A DNA stretch of 37,910 nucleotides, taken from assembly GCA_016196125.1 (NCBI GenBank), contig JACPYG010000007.1, positions 1 through 37,910 on the forward strand. The letters run 5' to 3'. Both the position numbers and the translations under genes were made by a program. Numbering within the stretch: position 1 is the stretch's first letter; each line of letters begins with the position of its first letter. The stretch comes from Candidatus Staskawiczbacteria bacterium. GTDB lineage: Bacteria > Patescibacteriota > Minisyncoccia > Minisyncoccales > Staskawiczbacteraceae. The notes under the pieces are model-generated. The model ran no database searches and was not told the origin of the DNA. It saw only the letters and a list, made by a program, of their open reading frames with translations. Below, piece after piece: positions 18,699 through 28,268 of this stretch.

Positions 18699-18782
18699 AT
18701 GGGAATTGGATGGGCAAACAAAAAAAGGTTTGACAGAAGGTCAAAAAAGAAAAACAGAGGAAAACAGCAAAAGAATAAATAA
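18699..18782 (+). other. Possible 27-codon upstream ORF (very basic peptide)
   Basis: ATG...TAA encodes MGIGWANKKRFDRRSKKKNRGKQQKNK; stops 4 nt before an in-frame GTG of the DUF2779 gene. Confidence 0.3.
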
Positions 18783-18786
18783 TTTC

Positions 18787-20298
18787 GTGAAATTAATATC
18801 AAAATCTAGGTTCCTTGAGTACAGAGCATGCCCCAAAGATGCCTGGTTTAGGCTGTATATGCCAGAACTCGATGAATTTAAGATATCTATATCAGAGCAG
18901 GGCCGCATGGATCAGGGCAATATAGCTGAAGAGCATGCAAAAAAACTGGACATTTTTTCTGGATTTGTTGAAATTAAAACGAGAAACTTTGACTCAAGAA
19001 AAGAAATTGATTTATTAATGTCGCAAAAAGCGCCAGCCATATACCAGCCCACCTTTGTTGCAGATGGGTTTATTGTCCGCTGTGATATGCTTGTGTGTAA
19101 CGAATCAACCGGTAAATGGGATTTGTACGAAATAAAAGCAACTAATTCAATAAAAAACGACGACAGTCCTCGCGACCATATTTCCGACCTTTCTTTTCAA
19201 ACAATCGTATTGGAACGAGCCGAAATTGACATTGGAAAAAAATTTATTGTTCATTTAAATAATAAATACATCCGTAAAGGAGATATAGATATTGAAAATC
19301 TTTTTTTAATTAACGACAGTACGGAGCAAGTATCTGCAAAAATAGAAATTACTGCCCAACAGATGGAAAATGCAAAAAAATACTTAAACCAAAAAACAGA
19401 ACCAAAAAATGGATGCAATTGTCATTTATATGGGCGAAGCAGGCATTGCGCAACATTTGGACGTTCTCATCCCGAGATACCGGAATATTCCATACATGAT
19501 TTATTGCGGATTGGGTCAAGCCCAAGCAAACTTGCAGAATTCGTAAAAAATGAAACTTATGATTTGGGTGAGATCGGAGATACGTCGGATTTTAGCGTTA
19601 CCCAGCAAAATCAAATTAATACTTACAAAAATAATAAAGAAATAATCAATGAAAAAGAAATCTCTAATATTTTAGATGAATATAAGTATCCGCTTTATTT
19701 TTTTGATTATGAAACTTTTGCTCCCGCAATACCAATATATTCAGGATACGGAACATGGCAAAGAATTCCAATACAATTTTCTTTGCATATTATTGATAAA
19801 AAAGGAGGTCCTTTGCGTCACGTGGAATATTTACACCAAGAAAATTCAGACCCGTCAGAAATAGTCGCAAAAAAACTTAATGAATATATTGACCCAAAAG
19901 GCACAGTTCTTGCCTGGAATGTTTCTTTTGAAAAAAATGTTACAAAAGAAATTGCCGCCAGATTATCTAAATACGAGAAAGTTTTAAACAGGATTTGTTT
20001 ACAAATGAAAGATTTAAGCGACATTTTTTCCAAACAACATTATGTTCACAAAGACTTTAGGGGAAGGTTCGCAATCGAAGCAGTAATGAAAGTGCTGTTG
20101 CCTGAAATGACTTATGAAAATTTACCTTATACGGGTGAAGATGTTGGCTATGTTTGGTGGCAAGATATTGCAAATCAAGGATTAAACCCAAAAGAAAGGG
20201 ACCAAAAAGCGCATTTGATTAAAGAGTATTGCAAACAAGACACTTTTATTATGGTTGAGATTTTTAGAATACTAAATGATTTTGTTAGTAAAAAATGA
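18787..20298 (+). CDS. DUF2779-type protein: RecB/Cas4-like nuclease N-terminal region plus DEDD-exonuclease-like C-terminal domain
   Basis: LISKSRFLEYRACPKDAWFRLYMPEL, DLYEIKATNS, Cys cluster CNCHLYGRSRHC, then YPLYFFDYETFAPAIPIYSGYGTWQRIPIQFSLH. Listed ORF uses TTG at 18706; GTG at 18787 is more plausible. Confidence 0.8.
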   Translation: MKLISKSRFLEYRACPKDAWFRLYMPELDEFKISISEQGRMDQGNIAEEHAKKLDIFSGFVEIKTRNFDSRKEIDLLMSQKAPAIYQPTFVADGFIVRCDMLVCNESTGKWDLYEIKATNSIKNDDSPRDHISDLSFQTIVLERAEIDIGKKFIVHLNNKYIRKGDIDIENLFLINDSTEQVSAKIEITAQQMENAKKYLNQKTEPKNGCNCHLYGRSRHCATFGRSHPEIPEYSIHDLLRIGSSPSKLAEFVKNETYDLGEIGDTSDFSVTQQNQINTYKNNKEIINEKEISNILDEYKYPLYFFDYETFAPAIPIYSGYGTWQRIPIQFSLHIIDKKGGPLRHVEYLHQENSDPSEIVAKKLNEYIDPKGTVLAWNVSFEKNVTKEIAARLSKYEKVLNRICLQMKDLSDIFSKQHYVHKDFRGRFAIEAVMKVLLPEMTYENLPYTGEDVGYVWWQDIANQGLNPKERDQKAHLIKEYCKQDTFIMVEIFRILNDFVSKK

Positions 20299-20987
20299 GT
20301 GCGAAAAAATTAGCTATTTTTGATATTGACGGGACTATTTTCAGGTCTAGCCTTTTAATAGAGATTACAGATGCCCTTATAACAGAAAAAATATTTCCAG
20401 AAAAAGTTAGAGATATTTATGCCAAAGCTTACGAAAATTGGTTGGATCGCAAAGGTTCTTATGAAGAGTATATTGAAGCGGTAGTTAATGCTTTTGTGAA
20501 AAACATAAATGGCGTTCGGTACTCTGACTTTGCCAAAATTTCAAAGAAAGTAATTATTTCTCATCAAAATCGCGTATATCGCTATACAAGAGAACTCATT
20601 TTGGATTTAAAAAAGAAAAAATATTATCTTTTGGCAATTTCTAATTCTCCTAAAACAGTTGTTGATGAATTTTGCAAAAAGTGGGGTTTCAATAAATCTT
20701 ATGGGCGTATTTACGAATTAGATAAAAATGGAAAATTTACAGGCAAAATACTTCACGAAGACCTTATTTCAGACAAGGCAAAAATTTTAAAACGCGCCAT
20801 AGAAAAAGAGAATTTAACCATAAATAATTCGGTTGGAGTGGGGGACTCGGAAAGCGATATCGCTTTTTTAAAATTAGTCAAAGAACCAATTTGTTTTAAT
20901 CCTAACAATAAGCTTTACTTGCACGCCAAGAAAGCCAAGTGGAAAATAACAGTTGAAAGAAAAGATGTGATATATCACTTATCTTGA
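20295..20987 (+). CDS. HAD-superfamily hydrolase (SerB-like, subclass IB)
   Basis: KLAIFDIDGTIFRSSL, LLAISNSPKTVVDEFCKKWGF, GVGDSESDIAFLKLV; ATGA overlap with the upstream gene. Confidence 0.9.
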   Translation: MSAKKLAIFDIDGTIFRSSLLIEITDALITEKIFPEKVRDIYAKAYENWLDRKGSYEEYIEAVVNAFVKNINGVRYSDFAKISKKVIISHQNRVYRYTRELILDLKKKKYYLLAISNSPKTVVDEFCKKWGFNKSYGRIYELDKNGKFTGKILHEDLISDKAKILKRAIEKENLTINNSVGVGDSESDIAFLKLVKEPICFNPNNKLYLHAKKAKWKITVERKDVIYHLS

Positions 20988-21108
20988 GTATTTTTAATTG
21001 TTTGTGATACAATAGTAGAAAATATAATTAACCCTGGTCAAATAATTTCGCTAAAAACAAAATTAAAATCTAAAAGATTTTATTTGACTGGATAAAATAA
21101 TAAAAAAT

Positions 21109-21489
21109 ATGGAACTTTCAATTTTTTTAGCAAATATTTTCGGTCTTTCTATTGTCGCCGTATCTTTGTCGTTATTATTGAATCCCAAAAACGTAAAGAA
21201 AATATCTGATTCTATGGAAAATGGAATAACTTTGTTTTATACCGGGATTGTTAGCTTTGTAATAGGTACTGCTATGATTTTAAACCACAATATTTGGGTT
21301 TATGATTGGAGGTTAATTATTACCATTTTGGGCTGGGCGATTTTAGTAAAAGGCATAATAAGGTTATTTTTACCTAAGATGGCAATAAATATGTCAAAAA
21401 AAATAATAAATAGCCAATGGATTCCTTTAATATTAGTCGCAGGCGTTATTTTGGGTTGTGTTTTAATTTATTTTGGCTTTACCAGTTAG
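21109..21489 (+). CDS. Hypothetical four-TM membrane protein
   Basis: Four hydrophobic segments over 126 aa. Confidence 0.5.
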   Translation: MELSIFLANIFGLSIVAVSLSLLLNPKNVKKISDSMENGITLFYTGIVSFVIGTAMILNHNIWVYDWRLIITILGWAILVKGIIRLFLPKMAINMSKKIINSQWIPLILVAGVILGCVLIYFGFTS

Positions 21490-21541
21490 TTTAAATAAAA
21501 TTATATGCAATTATGGGTTATGATAATTAATTAATAAAAAT

Positions 21542-23683
21542 ATGGGATACATAAACGAACAACAAAACACAAATAATATTCCTAATAACTCTAACAATTT
21601 AAATACGGCAAAAAAGTCAAATTTAATTAAAATTGTTATTTTAGCAATAATAATGGTTTTATTTCTTTCCGGGGCATACTTAGTTGCAGCTTTTTTTATT
21701 AATCTATGGCCATTCACAATTCCAAACCCGGCAGATAATTTTAAAAAATCACTGCTAAATCTTTCTAATATAGATTCTGCTTCTTATGAAGTATATTTTA
21801 ATCTGCAACCTGTGGAAAAAAACCAAAATATAAAACCGCTTAGCGAAGAAATAGGGGAGTATATTTCCGATAAAAAACCTATGTACGACAGAGATGCCGA
21901 CAGATTTAGAGACCTCCGATTAATGGCAGATAAAATCAATAAATTTTATTCGGTTGTAAAAAGGTACCCCAAAAATCTTGCTGAAGCCGGAATTACATTA
22001 AAGGATCCCAATGGAAGCCAGTATGAGTATGAGGGTGTAGCCAAATCAGGTGGTTTTGAGGAGGATTTTTTTATCACTATCATATTTGAAACGGACGAGG
22101 CGGCAAAAGCTATTCATAGTAGAAATAATAATAAATCAACAGATAAAATAATTTCTTTTGATAAAGATACTTCTACAAGTTACTACTACTTTTCAGGAGA
22201 GCCTCCGATTCCCGGTATAGTAAGCTTTTTGGGTACTGCAAATAAATTAGCCGGATATTTACCGGCTGGAGCTAAAATTGACTTTAAAATATTCGGTGAA
22301 GGAAAAGGCCAGGAAAAAAAATTGCCAAATGGAAAATTCGGTTTTGACGCAAATGTTGATTTTAGCGATGTTACAATGAAACTGCAGGCAGAACTAATAA
22401 AAAATGGAGATGATATTTATGCAAAAATAAATAATTTCCCGAGTATATTTTCCACGTTCTTTGGCAGTTCATTTGACAAAATCAAAGGTAAGTGGATTAA
22501 AACAAATATAAATGATATTGCTGATGATTTTGCAGGAGCTACAATAAAATCATTTTCTGAAGAGAGTGGCGCTGTTAATAACCAAGCAATAGAACAGGTT
22601 AAATTGTTTTTCCGCTTAGCAGTTGATCATAATATCTTAAAGAACTTTGATATAGCAACATTAGAAAAAATAGATAAAAACAATGTTTATAAATTTGAGA
22701 TTTCTCTTGATAAAAATAAAATAAGTTCTTTTTATGAAGATATAACTCGTAATTTTGAAGAGAAATTTGGTGATAAATCTTTAATAAAATTTGATGCATC
22801 TACTGCAGAATATTTGAGAAGCCCTGCCTTCGAAAAATTATTTAACTATTTGAATAAAAACATAAAGATTTATTTATTCACAGATGTAAAAAATTCTTAT
22901 CCAGTTAAATTTGAAATTATATCCAATATTGTTTCAGATACAGATGCAAATTACTTAGGCGGGTCATCATCAGAAAATCAATTCATACTTACGACTGGTG
23001 TTAATTTAAAAAATATAAATAAGCAAGTTTTAATAGATAGTCCAAAAGATTTTTTAAAATTTAGTGAAGTACAAATGATGCTTTCTGGAATGAACGAAAG
23101 CCAATATCTATTTAATAATCAAACCAGAAAAATTACTTTTATTAGAACCGCAATTAAGAGTTATAAAGATTCAACAGGTAAATTTCCAGTTTCCTTGGAG
23201 GAACTTAAAAAAACTGGCAAAAATAAAGAACAATTTATGCCTAACTTACCGTTAGATTTTTATAGTGTTTATGATAAACAGATGTTTTTGTATAGTCTCT
23301 CACTAAACGGAAAAGATTATAGTCTTAAATATGAAATTAAGTTGCCAGAATATAATAAAGAATATGGCCCATTTATGGGTACATATGGTATGATCTATTA
23401 TTCAAAAGATCGTAAAAGTTTTGGTATAAAGTTAAATCATATAAACGGTTTAAATACCGCAAATTCAGAATCTATTTCTGCTGAATCAAAGGCTTTAGAG
23501 AAAATAGATTTTGATAAAGATACAATTTCAGATGGATTAGAATACTACATAGGCACTGACTCAAAAAAATACGACACAGATAAAGATGGAGTAAGTGACG
23601 GTCAAGAACTTTATAATAAATCTAATCCACTGGGTCCAGGAAAATTTAAAGATAACGGTTATTCTGGCTCATTTCTATGGTAA
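21542..23683 (+). CDS. Large membrane-anchored extracytoplasmic protein with DxDxDG calcium-binding-type repeats
   Basis: N-terminal TM; pseudopilin-like pieces LMADKINKFYSVVKRYPKNLAEAG and RTAIKSYKDSTGKFPVSLEELKKT; C-terminal DFDKDTISDGLEYYIGTDSKKYDTDKDGVSDGQELY. Confidence 0.65.
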   Translation: MGYINEQQNTNNIPNNSNNLNTAKKSNLIKIVILAIIMVLFLSGAYLVAAFFINLWPFTIPNPADNFKKSLLNLSNIDSASYEVYFNLQPVEKNQNIKPLSEEIGEYISDKKPMYDRDADRFRDLRLMADKINKFYSVVKRYPKNLAEAGITLKDPNGSQYEYEGVAKSGGFEEDFFITIIFETDEAAKAIHSRNNNKSTDKIISFDKDTSTSYYYFSGEPPIPGIVSFLGTANKLAGYLPAGAKIDFKIFGEGKGQEKKLPNGKFGFDANVDFSDVTMKLQAELIKNGDDIYAKINNFPSIFSTFFGSSFDKIKGKWIKTNINDIADDFAGATIKSFSEESGAVNNQAIEQVKLFFRLAVDHNILKNFDIATLEKIDKNNVYKFEISLDKNKISSFYEDITRNFEEKFGDKSLIKFDASTAEYLRSPAFEKLFNYLNKNIKIYLFTDVKNSYPVKFEIISNIVSDTDANYLGGSSSENQFILTTGVNLKNINKQVLIDSPKDFLKFSEVQMMLSGMNESQYLFNNQTRKITFIRTAIKSYKDSTGKFPVSLEELKKTGKNKEQFMPNLPLDFYSVYDKQMFLYSLSLNGKDYSLKYEIKLPEYNKEYGPFMGTYGMIYYSKDRKSFGIKLNHINGLNTANSESISAESKALEKIDFDKDTISDGLEYYIGTDSKKYDTDKDGVSDGQELYNKSNPLGPGKFKDNGYSGSFLW

Positions 23684-23704
23684 AATAAATCAAAGATTAA
23701 AAAT

Positions 23705-24130
23705 ATGCAACTTTGGATAATTTACTCTCTTTTATCTGCTATGTTTGCCGGTTTGGTGGCAATATTTGGCAAAATAGGGCTTAAAGATATTGATTCCACT
23801 TTGGCTACCACAGTGAGGTCTTTTGTGATGGCTTTATTCCTTTTTTTTGTTTCTTTGACTTTAGGCAAATTTGATCTCATCGGCACAATTAAAAATAAAG
23901 TTCTATTTTTTATAGTTTTATCCGGCATAGCCGGAGCCTTATCCTGGCTTTTTTATTTTTTTGCGTTAAAAACAGGCGTAGCTTCGGGAGTGGCCGCCAT
24001 AGACAGGTTAAGTGTTGTTTTTGTTGTAATTTTCGCCATTTTATTTTTAGGCGAAAAACTAAGCTGGCAAACAGCTATAGGCGCTTTGCTTATAACTATT
24101 GGAGCCGTAATAATGGTTATTAAAAAATAA
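23705..24130 (+). CDS. Single-domain EamA/DMT-family transporter
   Basis: IYSLLSAMFAGLVAIFGKIGLKDIDSTLATTVRS...FLGEKLSWQTAIGALLITIGAVIMV; 141 aa, one EamA repeat. Confidence 0.85.
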   Translation: MQLWIIYSLLSAMFAGLVAIFGKIGLKDIDSTLATTVRSFVMALFLFFVSLTLGKFDLIGTIKNKVLFFIVLSGIAGALSWLFYFFALKTGVASGVAAIDRLSVVFVVIFAILFLGEKLSWQTAIGALLITIGAVIMVIKK

Positions 24131-24131
24131 T

Positions 24132-24906
24132 ATGCCTGGCGATAAATATAATTCCGTATGGGTTTCATATTCCTCTATAGGGGACTTTTTAAAATGTCCT
24201 CGGTTGTATTTTTTACGCAATATTTACAGAAACGAACGGGGCAACAAAGTCAATATAATCACTCCAGCGCTTTCTTTGGGGCAAGCCGTACATGGAGCAT
24301 TGGAAGGATTATCGCAATACAAAGCGGAGGAAAGATTTTTAATACCTTTGGAAAATTCTTTTGAAGAAGAATGGATAAAGATTTCAGGAAAAAGAGGAGG
24401 ATTTAAAAATGCGAAAGAAGAATCCGAATCCAAAGAACGCGGGAAGAATACATAATGGAACGCCGCCTCATTTTTATTTATCCAAAGCAGAGAATATTAT
24501 TTTATGCGGAAGGATAGATTGGCTGGAATATATTGAAAAAGACGACAGTGTCAGGGTTGTTGATTTTAAAACCGGAAAAAACAAAGAAGAAAAAGGGTCT
24601 TTGCAATTGCCAATATACAGCTTATTGCTGAACGCTCTGCAAAAACGCAAAGTTTCAGGAGCCAGTTATTGGTATGTTGATAAAGACGACTCTCCATTAT
24701 CAGTTGAATTGCCGGATATCTCTGAATCAAAAGAAAATGTATTAGATCTAGCCAGAAAAGTTAAAATTGCAAGGGAAAGAATGGCTTTTAACTGTTTTTA
24801 CGGTCCAGGCGGATGTTTTGCCTGCAGGCCATTTGAAAAAATTATTAGCGGTCAAGCAGAGTTTGTCGGACTCGGCGAATATAACCAGGAAATGTATATA
24901 ATTTGA
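24132..24906 (+). pseudogene. PD-(D/E)XK RecB-like nuclease split into two frames
   Basis: N-half 24132-24455 (VSYSSIGDFLKCPRLYFLRNIY...SLGQAVHGALE) and C-half in another frame 24409-24906 (IILCGRIDWLEYIEKDDSVRVVDFKTGKNKEEKGSLQLPIYSLLL); both halves read as one nuclease. Confidence 0.7.
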
Positions 24907-24920
24907 GTTCGTGAAAACTT

Positions 24921-25373
24921 ATGAATAAAAATATTTTAATATCAGTTATAGTAATAATAATCTTGATTTTTGGCGGTTATTTTCTTTTGAAAAAGCCGGT
25001 AAATAGCCAGCCTGTTAAAGAAGAAAAAAATCCCACAAACAATGAAGTTAAAAACGTGAAAATAGAAATATTGCAAGAGGGAAGCGGAGAATCATCAAAA
25101 ACCGGCGACATTGTAGCTGTTCACTATGCTGGCGCCTTAGAAGACGGCGCAAAGTTTGATTCAAGCGTAGACAGAGGTACGCCATTTTCTTTTACCTTGG
25201 GAGAAAATAAAGTGATACAAGGATGGGAATTAGGAGTTTTGGGAATGAAAGCGGGCGAAAAAAGAAAATTAACAATACCGCCAGAATTAGGTTATGGAGA
25301 GTCGGGATACCCTGGAGTGATACCTCCAAACGCAACTTTGATATTCCAAGTGGAACTATTAAAAATTAACTAA
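24921..25373 (+). CDS. FKBP-type peptidyl-prolyl isomerase, membrane-anchored
   Basis: N-terminal [67 protein letters not shown]. Confidence 0.95.
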   Translation: MNKNILISVIVIIILIFGGYFLLKKPVNSQPVKEEKNPTNNEVKNVKIEILQEGSGESSKTGDIVAVHYAGALEDGAKFDSSVDRGTPFSFTLGENKVIQGWELGVLGMKAGEKRKLTIPPELGYGESGYPGVIPPNATLIFQVELLKIN

Positions 25374-25399
25374 TCATCTCTGAATTCCATAAAGATGTT

Positions 25400-25428
25400 T
25401 TGACATTAGCTGTTTTTTAGTGTATAAT
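25400..25428 (+). promoter_or_regulatory. Full-consensus sigma70 promoter for typA
   Basis: TTGACA (25400-25405), exactly 17-nt spacer, TATAAT (25423-25428); ATG at 25443. Confidence 0.85.
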
Positions 25429-25442
25429 TACTTTTCAATATC

Positions 25443-27278
25443 ATGAATAAAATACGCAACATCGCAATAATTGCCCACGTTGACCATGGAAAAACCACTT
25501 TAGTGGACGCGCTTTTGCGTCAGTCGGGAACTCATTTAAATAAAGAAACTATTGGACAAGAATTTATTATGGACAGCAACGAATTGGAAAGGGAAAGGGG
25601 GATTACCATTTTTTCTAAAAATGCGTCTGTTCAATATGGCGCCACAAAAATAAATATAATCGACACTCCCGGCCATGCGGACTTTGGAGGAGAAGTGGAA
25701 AGGGTTTTAAATATGGCAGACGGCTGTTTGCTTTTAGTTGATGCAAAAGAAGGCCCTATGCCCCAAACTAGGTTTGTTTTGAAAAAGGCTTTGGAAATGG
25801 GGCATAAAATTATTGTGATTATAAATAAAATAGACAAAGATGGGAGCAGGCCCAAATTTGCTTTAGATGCAACGTTTGAATTATTTTTAGAACTGGGAGC
25901 AGGAGACCATTCTTTGGATTTTCCAGTAATTTACGCTTCGGGACGGGCTGGAAAAGCAGGATTAAATGCAGATTTAAATAAAATGACCGATATTACGCCG
26001 ATTTTTGATGCTATTTTACAGCATATTCCTTCACCTATTGCAGATAAAGAAAAACCTCTGCAAATGCTAATTACTTCAATTATGGCAGATAATTTTAAGG
26101 GCAGAATTGCCATTGGAAGAGTTTACAATGGCGTTGTAAAAGCGGGTCAGGAAATAACACATATAAACAGAGATGGAAAATCTAAAAAATACAGATTAGT
26201 TTCTTTGATGACTTTTTCTGGATTAGGCCGGATTGAGGCCGCAGAAGTAGAAGCCGGAGACATTGCTGCCATAGCCGGCATACCAGATATAACTATTGGT
26301 GAAACAATCGCCGACCCGGAAAACCCAACAGCCATGCCGTTAATTAATATTGAAGAGCCAACTGTGAAAATGACTTTTATGGTCAATGATTCTCCCTTTG
26401 CCGGCAAAGAGGGCCAATTTTTAACTTCAAGGCAAATAAGAGAAAGATTATTTAAAGAGCTCCAAACAGACGTTGCTTTGAGGGTCAAAGATACAGATAA
26501 AGGCAGCTGGACTGTTTCTGGAAGAGGCGAATTGCATTTATCAATTTTGATTGAAAGAATGAGAAGAGAAGGATTTGAATTTCAGGTTTCAAGACCACAG
26601 GTTATTATAAAAGAGATAGAAGGCGTAAAAATGACCCCCTACGAAAAAGTTTTTATTGAAGTTCCAGAGCAATATCATGGAATAGTTATTCAAAAACTGG
26701 GCAGCAGAAAAGGCGAACTGATAGAAATGAGAAACCAGAATAACATTATATTTTTGGAATTTATGATTCCAACCAAAGGTCTTTTTGGATATAGAACAGA
26801 ATTTTTAACGGATACTAAGGGGCTTGGAATAATAAATACTGCTTTTCATCAATACTTACCGGATCCCGGAAATTGGAAAGAGAAAGAACAAGGTTCTTTG
26901 GTTGCCTGCGAATCCGGACCAACCAATCTTTACGGACTAAAAAATGTACAAGACAGGGGAGTGCTGTTTTTTGGCCATGGGATAGAAATTTATGAAGGGC
27001 AGGTTGTCGGACAAAACTCAAGGCCAAACGATATAAGGGTAAATGTTTGTAAAACAAAACAATTATCAAATATGAGGTCAAAGGGCGAAGGAAATACGGA
27101 ACATTTCAACGCTCCAAAAACAATGGGTTTAGAAGACGCTTTGGAATATATTGGCGATGACGAATTAGTGGAAATAACTCCAAAAAATGTACGAATAAGA
27201 AAAATATATTTAAAAGAAATTGATGAAAAAAGGGCCCTTCGCAACTCGGGATCTTCGACAGGCAGACAAAACAAATAG
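25443..27278 (+). CDS. typA: Ribosome-associated GTPase TypA/BipA
   Basis: NIAIIAHVDHGKTTLVDALLRQSG, RERGITIFSKNASV, DTPGHADFGGEVERVL, NKIDKDGSRP; BipA C-terminal LKNVQDRGVLFFGHGIEIYEGQVVG. Confidence 0.97.
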   Translation: MNKIRNIAIIAHVDHGKTTLVDALLRQSGTHLNKETIGQEFIMDSNELERERGITIFSKNASVQYGATKINIIDTPGHADFGGEVERVLNMADGCLLLVDAKEGPMPQTRFVLKKALEMGHKIIVIINKIDKDGSRPKFALDATFELFLELGAGDHSLDFPVIYASGRAGKAGLNADLNKMTDITPIFDAILQHIPSPIADKEKPLQMLITSIMADNFKGRIAIGRVYNGVVKAGQEITHINRDGKSKKYRLVSLMTFSGLGRIEAAEVEAGDIAAIAGIPDITIGETIADPENPTAMPLINIEEPTVKMTFMVNDSPFAGKEGQFLTSRQIRERLFKELQTDVALRVKDTDKGSWTVSGRGELHLSILIERMRREGFEFQVSRPQVIIKEIEGVKMTPYEKVFIEVPEQYHGIVIQKLGSRKGELIEMRNQNNIIFLEFMIPTKGLFGYRTEFLTDTKGLGIINTAFHQYLPDPGNWKEKEQGSLVACESGPTNLYGLKNVQDRGVLFFGHGIEIYEGQVVGQNSRPNDIRVNVCKTKQLSNMRSKGEGNTEHFNAPKTMGLEDALEYIGDDELVEITPKNVRIRKIYLKEIDEKRALRNSGSSTGRQNK

Positions 27279-27291
27279 AAAAAGATATAAT
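27263..27291 (+). promoter_or_regulatory. Candidate promoter for msrA inside the 3' end of typA (leaderless geometry)
   Basis: CAGACA (27263-27268, 4/6), 17-nt spacer, TATAAT (27286-27291), exactly 6 nt (ATCAAT) to ATG 27298. Confidence 0.55.
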
Positions 27292-27297
27292 ATCAAT

Positions 27298-27858
27298 ATG
27301 GAAGAGAATAAAGAAGTTGTAGTTTTTGGAGGAGGCTGTTTTTGGTGCACAGAGGCAATTTTTAAAATGTTAAAAGGAGTTATTTCAGTAAACCCGGGAT
27401 ATGCTGGAGGAACAAAAGAAAATCCAACCTACGAAGAAGTTTCAAATGGCAAAACCGGACACGCAGAAGTTGTTAAAATAGAATACGACCAAAATAAAAT
27501 TTCTTTTAAAAATTTATTAACAGTATTTTTTGCCACACATGACCCAACCACAAAAAATAGGCAGGGAAACGATGTCGGCGAACAGTATAGGTCAATAATT
27601 TTATATACTAACGAAAAACAGCAAAAAATTGCTCAAGATTTCATTGAAGAATTAAATAACTCTGATGCAAATGGCGGTAAGATTGAAACAGAGGTAAAGC
27701 CCTTGGATAAGTTTTATGAAGCCGAATCATATCATAATAATTATTATGAAAAAAACCTGACTGCCGGCAGGCAAGGTAAAAACAAGTCATACTGCCAAAT
27801 TGTTATTAATCCAAAATTAAAAAAAGTTCAGGAGAAATTTGCAGAATTATTAAATTAA
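27298..27858 (+). CDS. msrA: Peptide-methionine (S)-S-oxide reductase MsrA
   Basis: VVVFGGGCFWCTEAIFKMLKGVISVNPGYAGG, HAEVVKIEYD, FFATHDPTTKNRQGNDVGEQYRS. ORF-track start 27220 lies within typA; MEENKE at 27298 preferred. Confidence 0.96.
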   Translation: MEENKEVVVFGGGCFWCTEAIFKMLKGVISVNPGYAGGTKENPTYEEVSNGKTGHAEVVKIEYDQNKISFKNLLTVFFATHDPTTKNRQGNDVGEQYRSIILYTNEKQQKIAQDFIEELNNSDANGGKIETEVKPLDKFYEAESYHNNYYEKNLTAGRQGKNKSYCQIVINPKLKKVQEKFAELLN

Positions 27859-27868
27859 ATATAATGCT

Positions 27869-28231
27869 ATGGATGAAGAGCATTTTAAAAAAATACTGAC
27901 TCCAAAACAATATAAAGTAATGAGAGAGAAGGGCACGGAAGCCCCTTTTGCGGGAAAATATGTCCATGAAAATAAAAACGGCATATATGTTTGTTCCGCC
28001 TGCCAAAATCAATTATTTACTTCTGACGCAAAATTTGACTCAAAAACAGGCTGGCCGAGTTTTGACCAGGCAATTGCGGGGTCGGTTGAATACAAACCAG
28101 ACGGAAACCAAACAGAAATTATTTGCGCCAAATGCAAATCTCATTTGGGCCATATCTTTTTAGACGGACCGACAAAAACAGGCAAAAGATATTGCATAAA
28201 TTCGGTTTGCCTTGATTTAAAAGAAAAATAA
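27869..28231 (+). CDS. msrB: Peptide-methionine (R)-S-oxide reductase MsrB
   Basis: CSACQNQLFTSDAKFDSKTGWPSFDQAI, CAKCKSHLGHIFLDGP, RYCINSVCLDL. Confidence 0.96.
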   Translation: MDEEHFKKILTPKQYKVMREKGTEAPFAGKYVHENKNGIYVCSACQNQLFTSDAKFDSKTGWPSFDQAIAGSVEYKPDGNQTEIICAKCKSHLGHIFLDGPTKTGKRYCINSVCLDLKEK

Positions 28232-28239
28232 TATATATG

Positions 28240-28258
28240 CGGAAATAAGGATATTTCC
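28240..28258. repeat. Short hairpin sharing a 17-mer with the 34655 inverted repeat
   Basis: CGGAAATAAGGATATTT matches CGGAAATAAGTATATTT (34659-34675) at 16/17; GGAAATA-agga-TATTTCC is itself a stem-loop. Confidence 0.5.
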
Positions 28259-28268
28259 TCTTAAAATC

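Noticed and set aside
21037-21088. GTCAAATAA...TTATTTGAC stem with inner AAAATC/GATTTT before the 21109 gene
   Set aside because: Short AT-only arms in AT-rich intergenic DNA; such a match is easily expected by chance.
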